DNA of 34,504 nucleotides, taken from Bacteroidota bacterium. Its GTDB lineage: Bacteria > Bacteroidota > Bacteroidia > Chitinophagales > Chitinophagaceae. The stretch lies in NCBI GenBank assembly GCA_013288945.1, contig JABDAZ010000029.1:1-34504 (forward strand). The letters run 5' to 3'. The notes below the pieces were generated by a model, which saw nothing but the letters and a program-made list of their open reading frames with translations, did not search any database and had not been told where the DNA came from. Shown here in pieces: positions 16,650-25,564 of this stretch; the stretch's first letter is position 1, and every line of letters begins with the position of its first letter. The position numbers and the translations under genes are program-made.

Positions 16650-17474
16650 ATGTGTTATTATAACGGACAAAAAGTTACCCATTCAGAATTTATCCGGCTA
16701 AAAAACCTGGAGAAAGCACTCGCCAATTATGATTTTTTAAACATGCCCGTACAAAGTGGTTTTGATTATGGCGCGAACGCTGTCTTGAAAAGGATCCCCG
16801 GTAAAATGGATTTTGAAATAGTGCAGATGGAATGGGGCTTCCTTCGCGGCAACCCAAAGAAGTGGCCGTTTTTTAAAACGCGCGAAGATGTCAGTAAAAT
16901 GCGTTCAGGTTATAAAGATGAGAAGGGAAAATTTCACCCGTCCATTAATTTTTTGAATGCAATGGGCGAAGAATTATTATTACCTGATAAAGTTTACAGG
17001 GATGCTGCACTGAACAGGAGGTGCTTAATACTGAGCAGTGGTTTTTTTGAATGGAGGCATATTTTTCCAAAAAATAAAAGGACCGGCGAGCCATTGAAAA
17101 CTGCTGTTAAATATCCATATCATATTGGCATGCGAGATAAAGAATATTTTTACATGGCAGGGATCAGTGAGGAATGGACAGATCTCAATACTGGCGAGCA
17201 TGTTGAAACAGATGCCATCATCACAACTGCTGCAAATAAAGTCATGGAGCAGGTGCACAATTCCAAAAAAAGAATGCCCACTATACTCAGTGAAGATTTA
17301 GCATGGGAATGGCTCTTTGGAAATTTAAGTGAAGAGCGTATTACTGAAATTGCGACCTCGCAGGTGCCCTGGGAAGAAATGGAAGTGTATCCTGTGGCAA
17401 AAGATTTTAAAACCGCTCTGGAACCTGCGGCACGATTTACTTATGAAGATTTGGAAGAATTGGAACTGACTTAA
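16650..17474 (+). CDS. SRAP-domain protein (HMCES/YedK family)
   Basis: 274 residues. SRAP proteins form a covalent link to abasic sites in single-stranded DNA and so shield them at stalled forks. Key features are visible: Cys2 directly after the initiator Met (MCYYNG), the catalytic-site Asn in FLNAMGEE (Asn103), the Glu of SGFFEW (Glu134), and the His of HNSKKRMP (His203) with the RMP signature. The start is fixed because Cys2 must become residue 1 after Met removal. An insert around 140-155 and a C-terminal tail (PAARFTYEDLEELELT) make it longer than E. coli YedK (about 220 residues). It faces the dinB-dnaE2 operon, consistent with a DNA-damage neighbourhood. Confidence 0.93.
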   Translation: MCYYNGQKVTHSEFIRLKNLEKALANYDFLNMPVQSGFDYGANAVLKRIPGKMDFEIVQMEWGFLRGNPKKWPFFKTREDVSKMRSGYKDEKGKFHPSINFLNAMGEELLLPDKVYRDAALNRRCLILSSGFFEWRHIFPKNKRTGEPLKTAVKYPYHIGMRDKEYFYMAGISEEWTDLNTGEHVETDAIITTAANKVMEQVHNSKKRMPTILSEDLAWEWLFGNLSEERITEIATSQVPWEEMEVYPVAKDFKTALEPAARFTYEDLEELELT

Positions 17475-17554
17475 AATACTTTTTATTTATCTAAATAATT
17501 GCGGCTAATTCATTTTGCACTTCAGCTAATGTAATTTTTTCCGAGTAATAATAT

Positions 17555-18229
17555 TCAATCGTAGTTTTTTTGCTTAAAAAAATCAGATACAATTTTATTA
17601 TCGCCAATAAAATCAAAGAAAGTATTTAATTCTTTACAAAATTCAGCAGTTAAATTGGCAAGTTCCGGAACAAGAACAATCGCCCTGTCACAGTTTTCCA
17701 ATTCAATAATTCTGCTATCAGATTTTGTGTAATTTTCTTTTACGAAGTCAGCATCAATAATTACATTTTCTTCTTCATTCACTATTTCTCTTCCTTCGAT
17801 AATGTATTGCGGCCAATGAGAAAAAATAAATTCTTTTGGATGTTTTATAAAGTTCGCTCACTTTTTTATTAGCTGTGAAGTTTTGAAATTATTTTCTTTA
17901 AAGTCGGAAAAAAGCTTGCTTTTGTTATCCTTATTTACAACATCAAAAACAAAGTCTATCCGCTCTACAATAAGGTATAACCAAAAAATATGTTGTAAAA
18001 TAGAAATCAAGTTTTGTAAATGGTGAAGGAGTATAATTTTCAATAAAATCATCTCTAATCGTCTGAATTAATTGATTAAAATTTTCACCAAGGCAATTTT
18101 CACAATTATCTTTTTATCTGTCATTATATCCCACATCTTACAGGCAAATGAACGGCCACCTCCTGCTTCTATTAATTGCGCAATAAATATTTCTTTGCAT
18201 TTTGCGTGTATCACTTTCAAATCATTCAT
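17555..18229 (-). pseudogene. Multiply frameshifted gene of unknown function
   Basis: Consecutive minus-strand frames give one plausible protein. From 18229: MNDLKVIHAKCKEIFIAQLI, then GGGRSFACKMWDIMTDK. A shift at an A5 run leads to DNCENCLGENFNQLIQTIRD and NYTPSPFTKLDFYFTTYF. A second shift near a T6 run leads to LIVERIDFVFDVVNKDNKSK and NNFKTSQLIKK, then an in-frame TGA at 17858. The same frame continues FIKHPKEFIFSHWPQYIIEG, then EEENVIIDADFVKENYTKSD to the stop at 17555. About 220 residues if repaired. I do not recognise the family. The shifts at homopolymers make sequencing error a live alternative to true decay. Confidence 0.6.
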
Positions 18230-18261
18230 GCCTGTTTTAATTCGCTTTATTTATAAATAAT

Positions 18262-19416
18262 TTATTTTATCCCTCTTGCACGTATCAAATACTGTTCTCC
18301 AAAACGGTGTTTGATGCTGTCGATGGCTTTATAATAATTTATCTTTTGTTGTGTGTCTTCATACAAATCGATCTGGTAAGTACCAGTCACGAGATCGGTG
18401 AAGCGAATGCCCACCAATCTTATCAGCATTCTTCTTTCGTAGAGTTTGGTAAATAGCTCTCGGGCAACTTTTAATAAAACATGATCTGCATTGGTGTATG
18501 GAATGCTTGCCTGTTTGGTGAATGTTTCAAAATTCGAGTAACGCAGTTTGACTGTTATGCAACCTGTAAGTTTATTTTGTTCACGCAACTGAAATGCAAT
18601 CTTTTCTGTCATGCGGACAAGCTCGCTATAGAGAAAATTCATGTCGATCGTGTCCTGCTGAAATGTGTTTTCTGTTGATATGGATTTCGCTTCATGGTAT
18701 GGTATTACCGGTGTTTCATCTATGCCATTTGATTTTCGCCATAGATCAGTTCCTGTTTTCCCGAGGAGATTATGCAACATTTCCAGTGGAATCTCGCTTA
18801 ATACTTTTACCGTTTCCACGCCCATTTTTATCAGAAGGATTGCCGTTTCTTTTCCGACCCCGGGAATTTTTGCAATACTTAGCGGCGATAAAAAACTCTT
18901 CTCATCACCAAACGGAATTTCAATCTGGCCATTTGGTTTAACTTCGTTGGTGGCAACCTTACTTATAAGTTTATTACTTGCCAACCCGTAAGAAATTGGA
19001 AGGCCGCTTTCTTTCATCACTTTTTCACGGAGTTCAATGGTAAACTGTCTGCTTCCGTAAAACTTATCCATGCCTGTGAGATCAATATAAAATTCATCAA
19101 TCGAAGATTTTTCAAACAACGGTACTGTGTCACTGATAACATCTGTAACCAATTTTGAAAATTTACCGTATGCTTCATAATCTCCCCGGATAATTGTTAC
19201 ATGCGGACATAAACGCATAGCCATTCGTATAGGCATTGCACTATGCACACCAAACTTCCGTGCTTCATAACTACATGCTGCAACAACACCACGGTCCCCC
19301 GTGCCGCCAACGATCAAGGGACGCCCCTTTAATTTAGAATTTTTTAATTGTTCAACAGATACAAAAAATGCATCCAAATCAAAATGGGCGATATGTCTTT
19401 CGTTGGATAAAAACAT
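18262..19416 (-). CDS. dinB: DNA polymerase IV (Y-family translesion polymerase)
   Basis: 384 residues. Y-family polymerase with HFDLDAFFVSVEQL (metal-binding Asp13), YEARKFGVHSAMPIRMA (the incoming-nucleotide and finger motif), and SSIDEFYIDLT (catalytic Asp107 and Glu108). A helix-hairpin-helix follows (SIAKIPGVGKETAILLIKMG), then the little-finger domain (about 240-350). The catalytic acids are intact, so this is an active polymerase and not an ImuB-type pseudopolymerase. The C-terminus (YLIRARGIK) lacks an obvious clamp-binding QLxLF tail. It starts two bases after the dnaE2 stop, so it is translated from the same message. It inserts opposite damaged template bases, with DnaE2 probably extending. 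Confidence 0.93.
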   Translation of the reverse strand: MFLSNERHIAHFDLDAFFVSVEQLKNSKLKGRPLIVGGTGDRGVVAACSYEARKFGVHSAMPIRMAMRLCPHVTIIRGDYEAYGKFSKLVTDVISDTVPLFEKSSIDEFYIDLTGMDKFYGSRQFTIELREKVMKESGLPISYGLASNKLISKVATNEVKPNGQIEIPFGDEKSFLSPLSIAKIPGVGKETAILLIKMGVETVKVLSEIPLEMLHNLLGKTGTDLWRKSNGIDETPVIPYHEAKSISTENTFQQDTIDMNFLYSELVRMTEKIAFQLREQNKLTGCITVKLRYSNFETFTKQASIPYTNADHVLLKVARELFTKLYERRMLIRLVGIRFTDLVTGTYQIDLYEDTQQKINYYKAIDSIKHRFGEQYLIRARGIK

Positions 19417-19418
19417 AT

Positions 19419-22412
19419 TTATAGATTTGCGTATTTTCTTTCTTTATAACCAACTTTTACCATGTTGCTTACTTCAATAGCAAACACATTAAAATCTTCC
19501 ACGACTTTTCCGGTAATGCGATAAAATCCTTTGCCCTGTAATGGGTGTTTTTTTAATGATTCCGGAAAATGTACCGTGTCTATCCAGCCAAGTTCAGCAT
19601 CAATAAAATTTCCAAAAGACATCGTGCTATGGTTTTTCGTCGGAACTATTTTACAGGTTATGTAATAACCTAGTACTGTGATTTCTTTATTAAGGTGCAG
19701 GCATATTTCTTTGGATGAAATATAATTTCCTGGGTTATCATTCACCAGTTCAAAAGGGTTGCGCAGCAGAAATCCGAGTATCTCCATTTCATCATACATA
19801 TCATCAATCGGATTATCAATAAGTACCGGCAATAAAAATTCTTTTGGTTGTTCGTTAAACATGGAAGCATGTGCAGGATGGTGCATTTTGTTTTTCTTTT
19901 GTAAAAAGTTTGCTTCCCATAACAATTGTTTTTTTGATTTACGAGTAAACCGGAACGCGCCTATGCTTATAAGAATATTTAATTGCTCTGCTGTGCTGTT
20001 TGTCCTTTCTATAAAATTCTGGAGGTGCAAAAATTCACCTGATGCATATCTTTCGGTTATGATTTTTTCAGCAAACTCTTTTTGTAATTCTTTGATGTGT
20101 ACCAGACCTGCATGAACGTCAATTCCTTTAATATTAGTCAGGTACATGCTGTTATTGACACATGGGAGATGAATAGATGAACCTGTCTTCATCAGTTCAT
20201 AAAAATATAAACAGGTATCATAAAAACCGCCGAAATTATTGATGACACCAACCATGAATTCCATCGGGTAATAGGTTTTTAAATACAAATCCTGAAAACT
20301 TTCTACTGCAAATGATGCAGAGTGCGCTTTTGAAAAACTATAGCCACCAAAACTTTCAATCTGCCGCCATACTTCTTTCGCAATGTCATCGGGGTAACCG
20401 CGCTCCTTACAATTGACAAAAAATTTATTTCTTATCCGCATCATCTCTTCATTGCCTCGGTATTTACCACTCATTGCCCGGCGCAAAATATCCGCTTCGC
20501 CCATATCAAGGCCTGCAAAATGGTGAGCTACTTTTATCACGTCTTCCTGGTACACCATTACCCCATAGGTTTCCTGCATCAGTTCTTTCATCATGGGATG
20601 GATGTGCGTGAACTTATCTTCATTGTGATAACGAAAAATATATTCGCGCATCATGCCGCTGCTAGCCACCCCGGGACGTATAATGGAGCTCGCGGCTACA
20701 AGGGTGATATAATCTTCACATTCCAGTTTTTTGAGCAACTGGCGCATTGCAGGCGATTCAATATAAAAGCAGCCAATAGTGTTTACATTTTTTATGACTG
20801 ATTTTACTTTTAAATCATGTTTGAATTTTTCTGCCTCATGAATATTGATATCAATATTTTTATTTTGTTTTACGACACGTATCGTTTCTTTGATATGGCC
20901 AAGCCCGCGCTGGCTGAGTATATCCAATTTATATAAACCAATACTTTCAGCAACAAACATATCAATGTGGGTAGTGACAAAATTTTTTGGCGGAAGATAA
21001 GTTGCAGTGTATGCATGTATGGGTTCTTCGCTGATAAGCATACCGCCGGGATGAATGCTCATGTAATCCGGAAAATTATTCATCAGTTTTCCATATTGCA
21101 AAATCAGGTGTTGTATGGCATCACCATCTTTTTTCTTTTTGAAATTAAGTGCGCGGCTATCACCATAATAATATCCTTTTTCACCAAGCTGATCAATTTC
21201 TTCTTTAGGTAAACCAAAAACTTTTCCAAGCTGCCTTATAACTGCATTAAACTGGAAGGTTGTAAACATGCCGAGTAATGCTACGTGCTGTTCGCCATAA
21301 CGTTTGAAAACGTAATCAATGACTTCATCGCGGTCAAGCCAGGAAAAATCAATATCAAAATCCGGTGGCGATGTCCTGTGCGGATTTAAAAAACGTTCAA
21401 AATATAAATCAAGTTCTATTGGATCAACATCTGTTATTTGTAAACAATAGGCAACAATCGAATTGGCGCCGCTGCCACGTCCTACATAATAAAAACCACG
21501 CGAACGTGCATATTGTATCAAATCACGTGTTATTAAAAAGTAAGCATTAAAGCCAAGCTCATTAATTATTTTAAGTTCTTTATTCACGCGCGCCTCTGCA
21601 ATTTTATTATTTAATCCATAGCGTAAATGCAACCCGTCATAAGCAAGCTTCTTTAAAAAAATCACATCGTCCTTTTTCCGCGCACTGTAATTTTTTTTAT
21701 TTTTATCTGTGCCGAAATCCATCGTGATATTACATGCTTCGATCAGCCTGTATGTGTTGGTAACAATAAAAGGATACTGCCGGAAATGTTTAAGCAGTTC
21801 TGATTCAGAAATAAATGTTTCGCCGGTAGCGGCGGTATCTTCTGCGGATAATTTTGTGCCCAGTATATTTAAGTCAATACACCGGAGGAGACGGTGTAAT
21901 TGAAAATATTTTTTATCCTGATAAGTAACCGGCTGAAGAATGACCAGCTTATTTGTGAAGGACGAAAAGTCTATGCTGAATAATTTATTTACTTCTGAAG
22001 GTCGTATACCAGTATATTCATTTTCGCGTAAATCTTTCAAATCCCTTTTTCCTAAAGGAAAGATGACAAAGCCATCACCCGGCTCGTTAAAAAAATGTTT
22101 ATCGTGCGATTCCGGAAAAACATCTTTTGAGATTAAGTAAGAAGAGATAAAGGTATTTATCCATTGAAAACCTTTGTTATTTGCTGCGATTAAAATGTAC
22201 AAGACTTTATTTTCATTCCTGATCTCAACACCTAAAACAGGTTTTATATTTTTCTCCCGGCACAATTTTACAAAGTCCCAGGCATCGCAGGTATTGTTGA
22301 TATTGGTAAGCGCAAGTGTACCCACACCCGCGTCAGCAGCAGCTTCCACCAGTTCTTTAGTCGAGAACGTACCATACCGGAAGCTGTAATATGTTTTGCA
22401 GTTGATATACAT
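19419..22412 (-). CDS. dnaE2: Error-prone DNA polymerase III alpha subunit
   Basis: 997 residues, shorter than the replicative DnaE (about 1150-1200), as usual for DnaE2/ImuC. The N-terminal PHP domain starts MYINCKTYYSFRYGTFSTKE, and the usual metal-binding His residues of the first motif are absent. The palm is intact: GRGSGANSIVAYCL, then PPDFDIDFSW with Asp351, Asp353 and Asp355, and the third catalytic Asp497 in YKLDILSQRGLGHI. Later blocks include RRAMSGKYRG, SFSKAHSASFAVESFQDLYL and a C-terminal OB-like region. DnaE2 acts in damage-induced mutagenesis with a Y-family partner, here dinB directly downstream. Tandem palindromes in its promoter suggest repression (see 22437-22475). Confidence 0.93.
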   Translation of the reverse strand: MYINCKTYYSFRYGTFSTKELVEAAADAGVGTLALTNINNTCDAWDFVKLCREKNIKPVLGVEIRNENKVLYILIAANNKGFQWINTFISSYLISKDVFPESHDKHFFNEPGDGFVIFPLGKRDLKDLRENEYTGIRPSEVNKLFSIDFSSFTNKLVILQPVTYQDKKYFQLHRLLRCIDLNILGTKLSAEDTAATGETFISESELLKHFRQYPFIVTNTYRLIEACNITMDFGTDKNKKNYSARKKDDVIFLKKLAYDGLHLRYGLNNKIAEARVNKELKIINELGFNAYFLITRDLIQYARSRGFYYVGRGSGANSIVAYCLQITDVDPIELDLYFERFLNPHRTSPPDFDIDFSWLDRDEVIDYVFKRYGEQHVALLGMFTTFQFNAVIRQLGKVFGLPKEEIDQLGEKGYYYGDSRALNFKKKKDGDAIQHLILQYGKLMNNFPDYMSIHPGGMLISEEPIHAYTATYLPPKNFVTTHIDMFVAESIGLYKLDILSQRGLGHIKETIRVVKQNKNIDINIHEAEKFKHDLKVKSVIKNVNTIGCFYIESPAMRQLLKKLECEDYITLVAASSIIRPGVASSGMMREYIFRYHNEDKFTHIHPMMKELMQETYGVMVYQEDVIKVAHHFAGLDMGEADILRRAMSGKYRGNEEMMRIRNKFFVNCKERGYPDDIAKEVWRQIESFGGYSFSKAHSASFAVESFQDLYLKTYYPMEFMVGVINNFGGFYDTCLYFYELMKTGSSIHLPCVNNSMYLTNIKGIDVHAGLVHIKELQKEFAEKIITERYASGEFLHLQNFIERTNSTAEQLNILISIGAFRFTRKSKKQLLWEANFLQKKNKMHHPAHASMFNEQPKEFLLPVLIDNPIDDMYDEMEILGFLLRNPFELVNDNPGNYISSKEICLHLNKEITVLGYYITCKIVPTKNHSTMSFGNFIDAELGWIDTVHFPESLKKHPLQGKGFYRITGKVVEDFNVFAIEVSNMVKVGYKERKYANL

Positions 22413-22436
22413 TGGTGCAATAAAGGTAAATACAAT

Positions 22437-22475
22437 ACTAAAATAATTAGCATTATATTTACTAATATAATTAGT
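22437..22475. promoter_or_regulatory. Tandem palindromic operators upstream of dnaE2
   Basis: Two 15-bp inverted repeats, ACTAAAATAATTAGC (22437-22451) and ACTAATATAATTAGT (22461-22475), share arms ACTAA/TTAGT-like halves and are spaced 24 bp start to start. They lie 25-63 bases upstream of the dnaE2 start and directly before the divergent ORF at 22478. They are candidate binding sites for an SOS-type repressor (LexA or S24 family); that identity is inferred. Confidence 0.6.
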
Positions 22476-22477
22476 TT

Positions 22478-22840
22478 ATGCATGAAATAATTTCAACTGA
22501 TTTAAGGCCAGGTAATTATGTAAAACATTTTATTGAAAAGAAAAATTTCAAATAGAAGAAATTGTTATGCCTGTCGCTGGTTGATTTAATCAGCATAGAT
22601 GCTGGTAAATTGAAAGTATATCCTGTTGACCTGGTGAATGACTGGATGCCGAGATTCGGCTTTTCTTATAATGCAGCCTTCAATCATTTTGCACTAACGC
22701 CGGGTTACGTTTTGCATAACGATAAAGGGTGGTTCTTCTATAAAAATACTATACCAATGAACGGACATCCTATCCTTTATGTGCACCAGTTTCAGAATTT
22801 GTTTTATTTTTTAACCGGGGAAGAGCTTGTTGTGAAATGA
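22478..22840 (+). pseudogene. Hypothetical protein with internal stop, paralogue of 22873-23280
   Basis: From the ATG at 22478 the frame reads MHEIISTDLRPGNYVKHFIE, then meets TAG at 22553. It continues in the same frame as LVDLISIDAGKLKVYPVDLV, then MPRFGFSYNAAFNHFALTPG, and ends ILYVHQFQNLFYFLTGEELV. The beginning (LRPGNYV), the middle (a position for 'I-L-x-x-W/C-G-F') and the end (YVHQFQNLFYFLTGEEL) match the intact neighbour (LRIGNWV ... KYVHQLQNIYFAIMDEEL). A neighbouring frame around 22547-22575 reads IEEIVMPVAG, so a compensating pair of indels is possible. The ORF from 22562 alone (92 residues) lacks the N-terminus. Function unknown. Confidence 0.55.
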
Positions 22841-22872
22841 ATATTACTTTCCCGACAGGCATGCCTAACCTG

Positions 22873-23280
22873 TTAAACATTTACATGCAGTTCTTCATCC
22901 ATAATTGCGAAATAGATATTTTGCAATTGATGTACATATTTTAAATGTGTTATAATACACATGCCGCCAATGACAACCGAGTAACTATCGGTTTTTTCAT
23001 TAGCCGGCGGCTTTAGTTCAAGGTTTGGATTTTGCCTGCATATTAAATTTTCAAAACCACAGCTTGCCAGAATAGTATTTGTCAAAGGAATACCATACAA
23101 ATTTTCAGGTTCTGCATCTGAGCTGCGATTATAATCCGCAGGCATTGGAGGATACAAATAAAGCTTGGCAACAGTTTGCCCAACCGCTACAACCTCATGT
23201 AACGATTCATTGCCATTCTTTCCGTTTGAAGGCCTTGCACCTACCCAATTACCGATGCGCAATTCGTTTAATTTAATCAT
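22873..23280 (-). CDS. Hypothetical protein, 'VHQLQNxYF' family
   Basis: 135 residues, soluble. It begins MIKLNELRIGNWVGARPSNG, has a central IPLTNTILASCGFENLICRQ, and ends YVHQLQNIYFAIMDEELHVN. Proteins with this N-terminal 'LRIGNWV' and C-terminal 'KYVHQLQNLYF' layout are common hypotheticals in Bacteroidota, often near phage or plasmid genes; their role is not known to me. The converging, broken plus-strand copy at 22478-22840 is a diverged paralogue, so the pair is an inverted duplication. Confidence 0.75.
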   Translation of the reverse strand: MIKLNELRIGNWVGARPSNGKNGNESLHEVVAVGQTVAKLYLYPPMPADYNRSSDAEPENLYGIPLTNTILASCGFENLICRQNPNLELKPPANEKTDSYSVVIGGMCIITHLKYVHQLQNIYFAIMDEELHVNV

Positions 23281-23313
23281 GGCTTAAATTAAAATATCAT
23301 TATAAAATTTACA

Positions 23314-23610
23314 TTATTGCATTGCTTTATACCGGAACCAAAATTCACCTTTATAGGTTTCAACTTTCAGGTAAGCGAGTTCGGGATCATCTTTAATCTT
23401 CAGGGCACCGAAATGCTTTAACATTTTCAATTCATCTAAAAACTCGCTGTAATTTACAAGCACGGTAATATTCAAATGATAAAAGTTTATCAATGAAAGT
23501 TCGCCTGATATAAAACCGGTTACTATCCGGTGTGCATATTTTTCGCAATGGTCTTCCGGTAGATCAGCAACTTGGTCACGACCATCAATTCCGCAATTAC
23601 TTCTTAACAT
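23314..23610 (-). CDS. Small hypothetical protein
   Basis: 98 residues. The first 25 (MLRSNCGIDGRDQVADLPED) are less protein-like than the rest. The remainder alternates strands and helices (IVTGFISGELSLINFYHLNI, then YSEFLDELKMLKHFGALKIK) and ends EFWFRYKAMQ. No motif recognised. It lies between two minus-strand genes with short gaps and may share their transcript. An internal start is possible. Confidence 0.55.
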   Translation of the reverse strand: MLRSNCGIDGRDQVADLPEDHCEKYAHRIVTGFISGELSLINFYHLNITVLVNYSEFLDELKMLKHFGALKIKDDPELAYLKVETYKGEFWFRYKAMQ

Positions 23611-23640
23611 GTCCCGATAAATTTAATCATTATTTAAAAG

Positions 23641-24024
23641 CTATTTGCAAATTACCGGGGCTTCCTGGGTCATTATGCAAATCCAGGAACCACCTGCTTT
23701 TTTATAGATATTTGTAACCCATTGTTCAGCATTGAATTCCTGGTCCCTGAAAATCCCAACGTTCATCCCCCGCGTTGTAACTATAGCAACGTCATTATAA
23801 AGTTGTACACGTACCACCTTTTTTATCATATTCGAATGAGAGAGATGGTTCGTTTCAATGGCATTCAAAAATTTTTCTTTAGAAATGATTCCAAACTCAG
23901 GTTCGAGTAATACCCAGTCGTCAGAAAGGAACTTTGATATCTTGTCAGAATCGTTTGATATCAATGCATCACTAAAGTTATCTTCAACCTGCTGAAAACT
24001 TTCCAATAAACATTCTCCTGTCAT
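23641..24024 (-). CDS. NTF2-like / SnoaL-type protein (DUF4440-like)
   Basis: 127 residues. The N-terminal helix VEDNFSDALISNDSDKISKF is followed by LSDDWVLLEPEFGIISKEKF and a beta sheet (VVRVQLYNDVAIVTTRGMNV, then QWVTNIYKKAGGSWICIMTQ). This is the cone-shaped NTF2-like fold of nuclear transport factor 2/DUF4440 proteins, which serve as small-molecule binding or isomerase scaffolds. No signal peptide. Substrate unknown. The length is normal for the family and the reading frame is intact. Confidence 0.8.
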   Translation of the reverse strand: MTGECLLESFQQVEDNFSDALISNDSDKISKFLSDDWVLLEPEFGIISKEKFLNAIETNHLSHSNMIKKVVRVQLYNDVAIVTTRGMNVGIFRDQEFNAEQWVTNIYKKAGGSWICIMTQEAPVICK

Positions 24025-24075
24025 AATCTTTTAATGTTATGATTCTTTTGACAGCCTTCACCATGTCAATAATAT

Positions 24076-24270
24076 TCATAATAAATCTTTCAACGCATCC
24101 GTAACATTTGCCTCAGTTGCAACAAGAATTTCTTTACAGATTCTGATAAGCGCCACAGATCTTTTTACTTTTTCAATAAGTTCATCAACGGGAATTTCAC
24201 CCTCTTCAATTTCTGCAGCGATTGCATTGAGTTCCCTAAAGGCTGTCGTATATTGTAATGGTTCACTCAT
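24076..24270 (-). CDS. xseB: Exodeoxyribonuclease VII small subunit
   Basis: 64 residues from the ATG at 24270, which I prefer to the longer frame from 24294 because it overlaps the xseA stop in an ATGAGTGA junction. Features of XseB: YTTAFRELNAIAAEIEEGEI, then PVDELIEKVKRSVALIRICK, two helices that form the coiled regulatory subunit. It assembles in several copies with XseA to make exonuclease VII, which degrades single-stranded DNA from both ends to short oligonucleotides. Translationally coupled to xseA. Confidence 0.92.
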   Translation of the reverse strand: MSEPLQYTTAFRELNAIAAEIEEGEIPVDELIEKVKRSVALIRICKEILVATEANVTDALKDLL

Positions 24271-25522
24271 CGTTTGTTGTTTTATCAAATACATTACTGA
24301 ATATTATTCCATCTGCAATTCGTGTTTCAAGAATATCTCCCGGTCTTATACTATTAATATTTTTTACAGCCTTGCCATTGAATAAGGTGATACTATATCC
24401 TCTTTTCAAAACATTTTCCGGGCTGAGATTTTCAATACTTTTTTGTATGTTATCAAGAATACTATTTTGTTTATGCACAAAAAATTTTGAGTGTACAACA
24501 ACGTGCTGAATAATATGATTTAAATCATTTTTATTTTGCAACAGAATAGTTTTTGTTGCTGCCTGAAATGTTTTTATTGTGGATGCAAATTTATTTTTTT
24601 CCGCACTCATTAATCCATTAGCATAGTTTTTTATGGATTGTTCCGCTTCACGGACAGAAATTGAGAAGTTGTGAAAATGCTGTATTAAATATTCTGCGAG
24701 TTTTGTTGGTGTTATTGCATTGTGATAACTGATCATTTCACATACGGTTTGATTGGTGGAATGACCGATGCCTGTAAGTACCGGTAATGGAAACATTGCA
24801 ATTTCTTTCGCGAGGTTATAATTGTTATAACAGGATAAACCGATATCTGCACCACCACCGCGCACGATAACAACGGCATCAAAATAATCTTTAAGCCGCC
24901 TTATTTCTTTTAGTTGATCGATTATAGTATGAATGGCATTGTCGCCCTGCAGTGTAGCGGAAAACAAAGTTGATATAAATGAATAATTCCATTCATTGCC
25001 ATTAACTACATGTACAAAATCCATGTAGCCTTTGCTTGTTTTATCCGATATAATGGCAATTCGTTTAGGCAGCAAAGGGAATACAATTTGCTTATTTGCT
25101 TCATAAAGATTTTCTTCTTTCAACCTTTCAACCGTTTGCTGTTTCTCTGCTTCTAAGTCGCCCAATGTAAAGGAGGGATCAATATCGATAATGCGTACCG
25201 ATAACCCATACAGCGGATCATAAACGACATTGCCCAAGAAAAGTATTTTTATACCGTCTTTAAGGGGTTCTTTTAATACCCGTAAAAATTTATTGTTGAT
25301 TTTTATATAATCTTCTTTCCATAAGTTGCAACGCATTTGCGCAACAAGCTTTCCGTTTTCCTTTTCAACCAATTCCGGATAAGCATGACCGGATTGCCGG
25401 TAAAAATTCAGCTTATTCATTTCTGCTTTTATCCAATAGCCTTGAGTGAAATTTTCAGCTATGGTTTTCCATATCTCGTGAGTCAGATCTGAAAGTGATA
25501 ATATTTTATTTTGTGCAGGCAC
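24263..25522 (-). CDS. xseA: Exodeoxyribonuclease VII large subunit
   Basis: 419 residues, the usual length. An N-terminal OB-fold binds single-stranded DNA (SLSDLTHEIWKTIAENFTQG, then YWIKAEMNKL and LFLGNVVYDPLYGLSVRIID). The catalytic domain has RIAIISDKTSKGYMDFVHVV, the signature VVIVRGGGADIGLSCYNNYN, and the following PVLTGIGHSTNQTVCEMISY. A long helical segment and a C-terminal NVLKRGYSITLFNGKAV complete it. The gene overlaps xseB by 8 bases. It fits the damage-repair theme of the neighbourhood but is also a core gene, so this may mark the return to conserved backbone. Confidence 0.94.
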   Translation of the reverse strand: MPAQNKILSLSDLTHEIWKTIAENFTQGYWIKAEMNKLNFYRQSGHAYPELVEKENGKLVAQMRCNLWKEDYIKINNKFLRVLKEPLKDGIKILFLGNVVYDPLYGLSVRIIDIDPSFTLGDLEAEKQQTVERLKEENLYEANKQIVFPLLPKRIAIISDKTSKGYMDFVHVVNGNEWNYSFISTLFSATLQGDNAIHTIIDQLKEIRRLKDYFDAVVIVRGGGADIGLSCYNNYNLAKEIAMFPLPVLTGIGHSTNQTVCEMISYHNAITPTKLAEYLIQHFHNFSISVREAEQSIKNYANGLMSAEKNKFASTIKTFQAATKTILLQNKNDLNHIIQHVVVHSKFFVHKQNSILDNIQKSIENLSPENVLKRGYSITLFNGKAVKNINSIRPGDILETRIADGIIFSNVFDKTTNDE

Positions 25523-25564
25523 TTGTCAAAGTTATTTCATAGTTTAGTTCAAACAAAAATCCAT

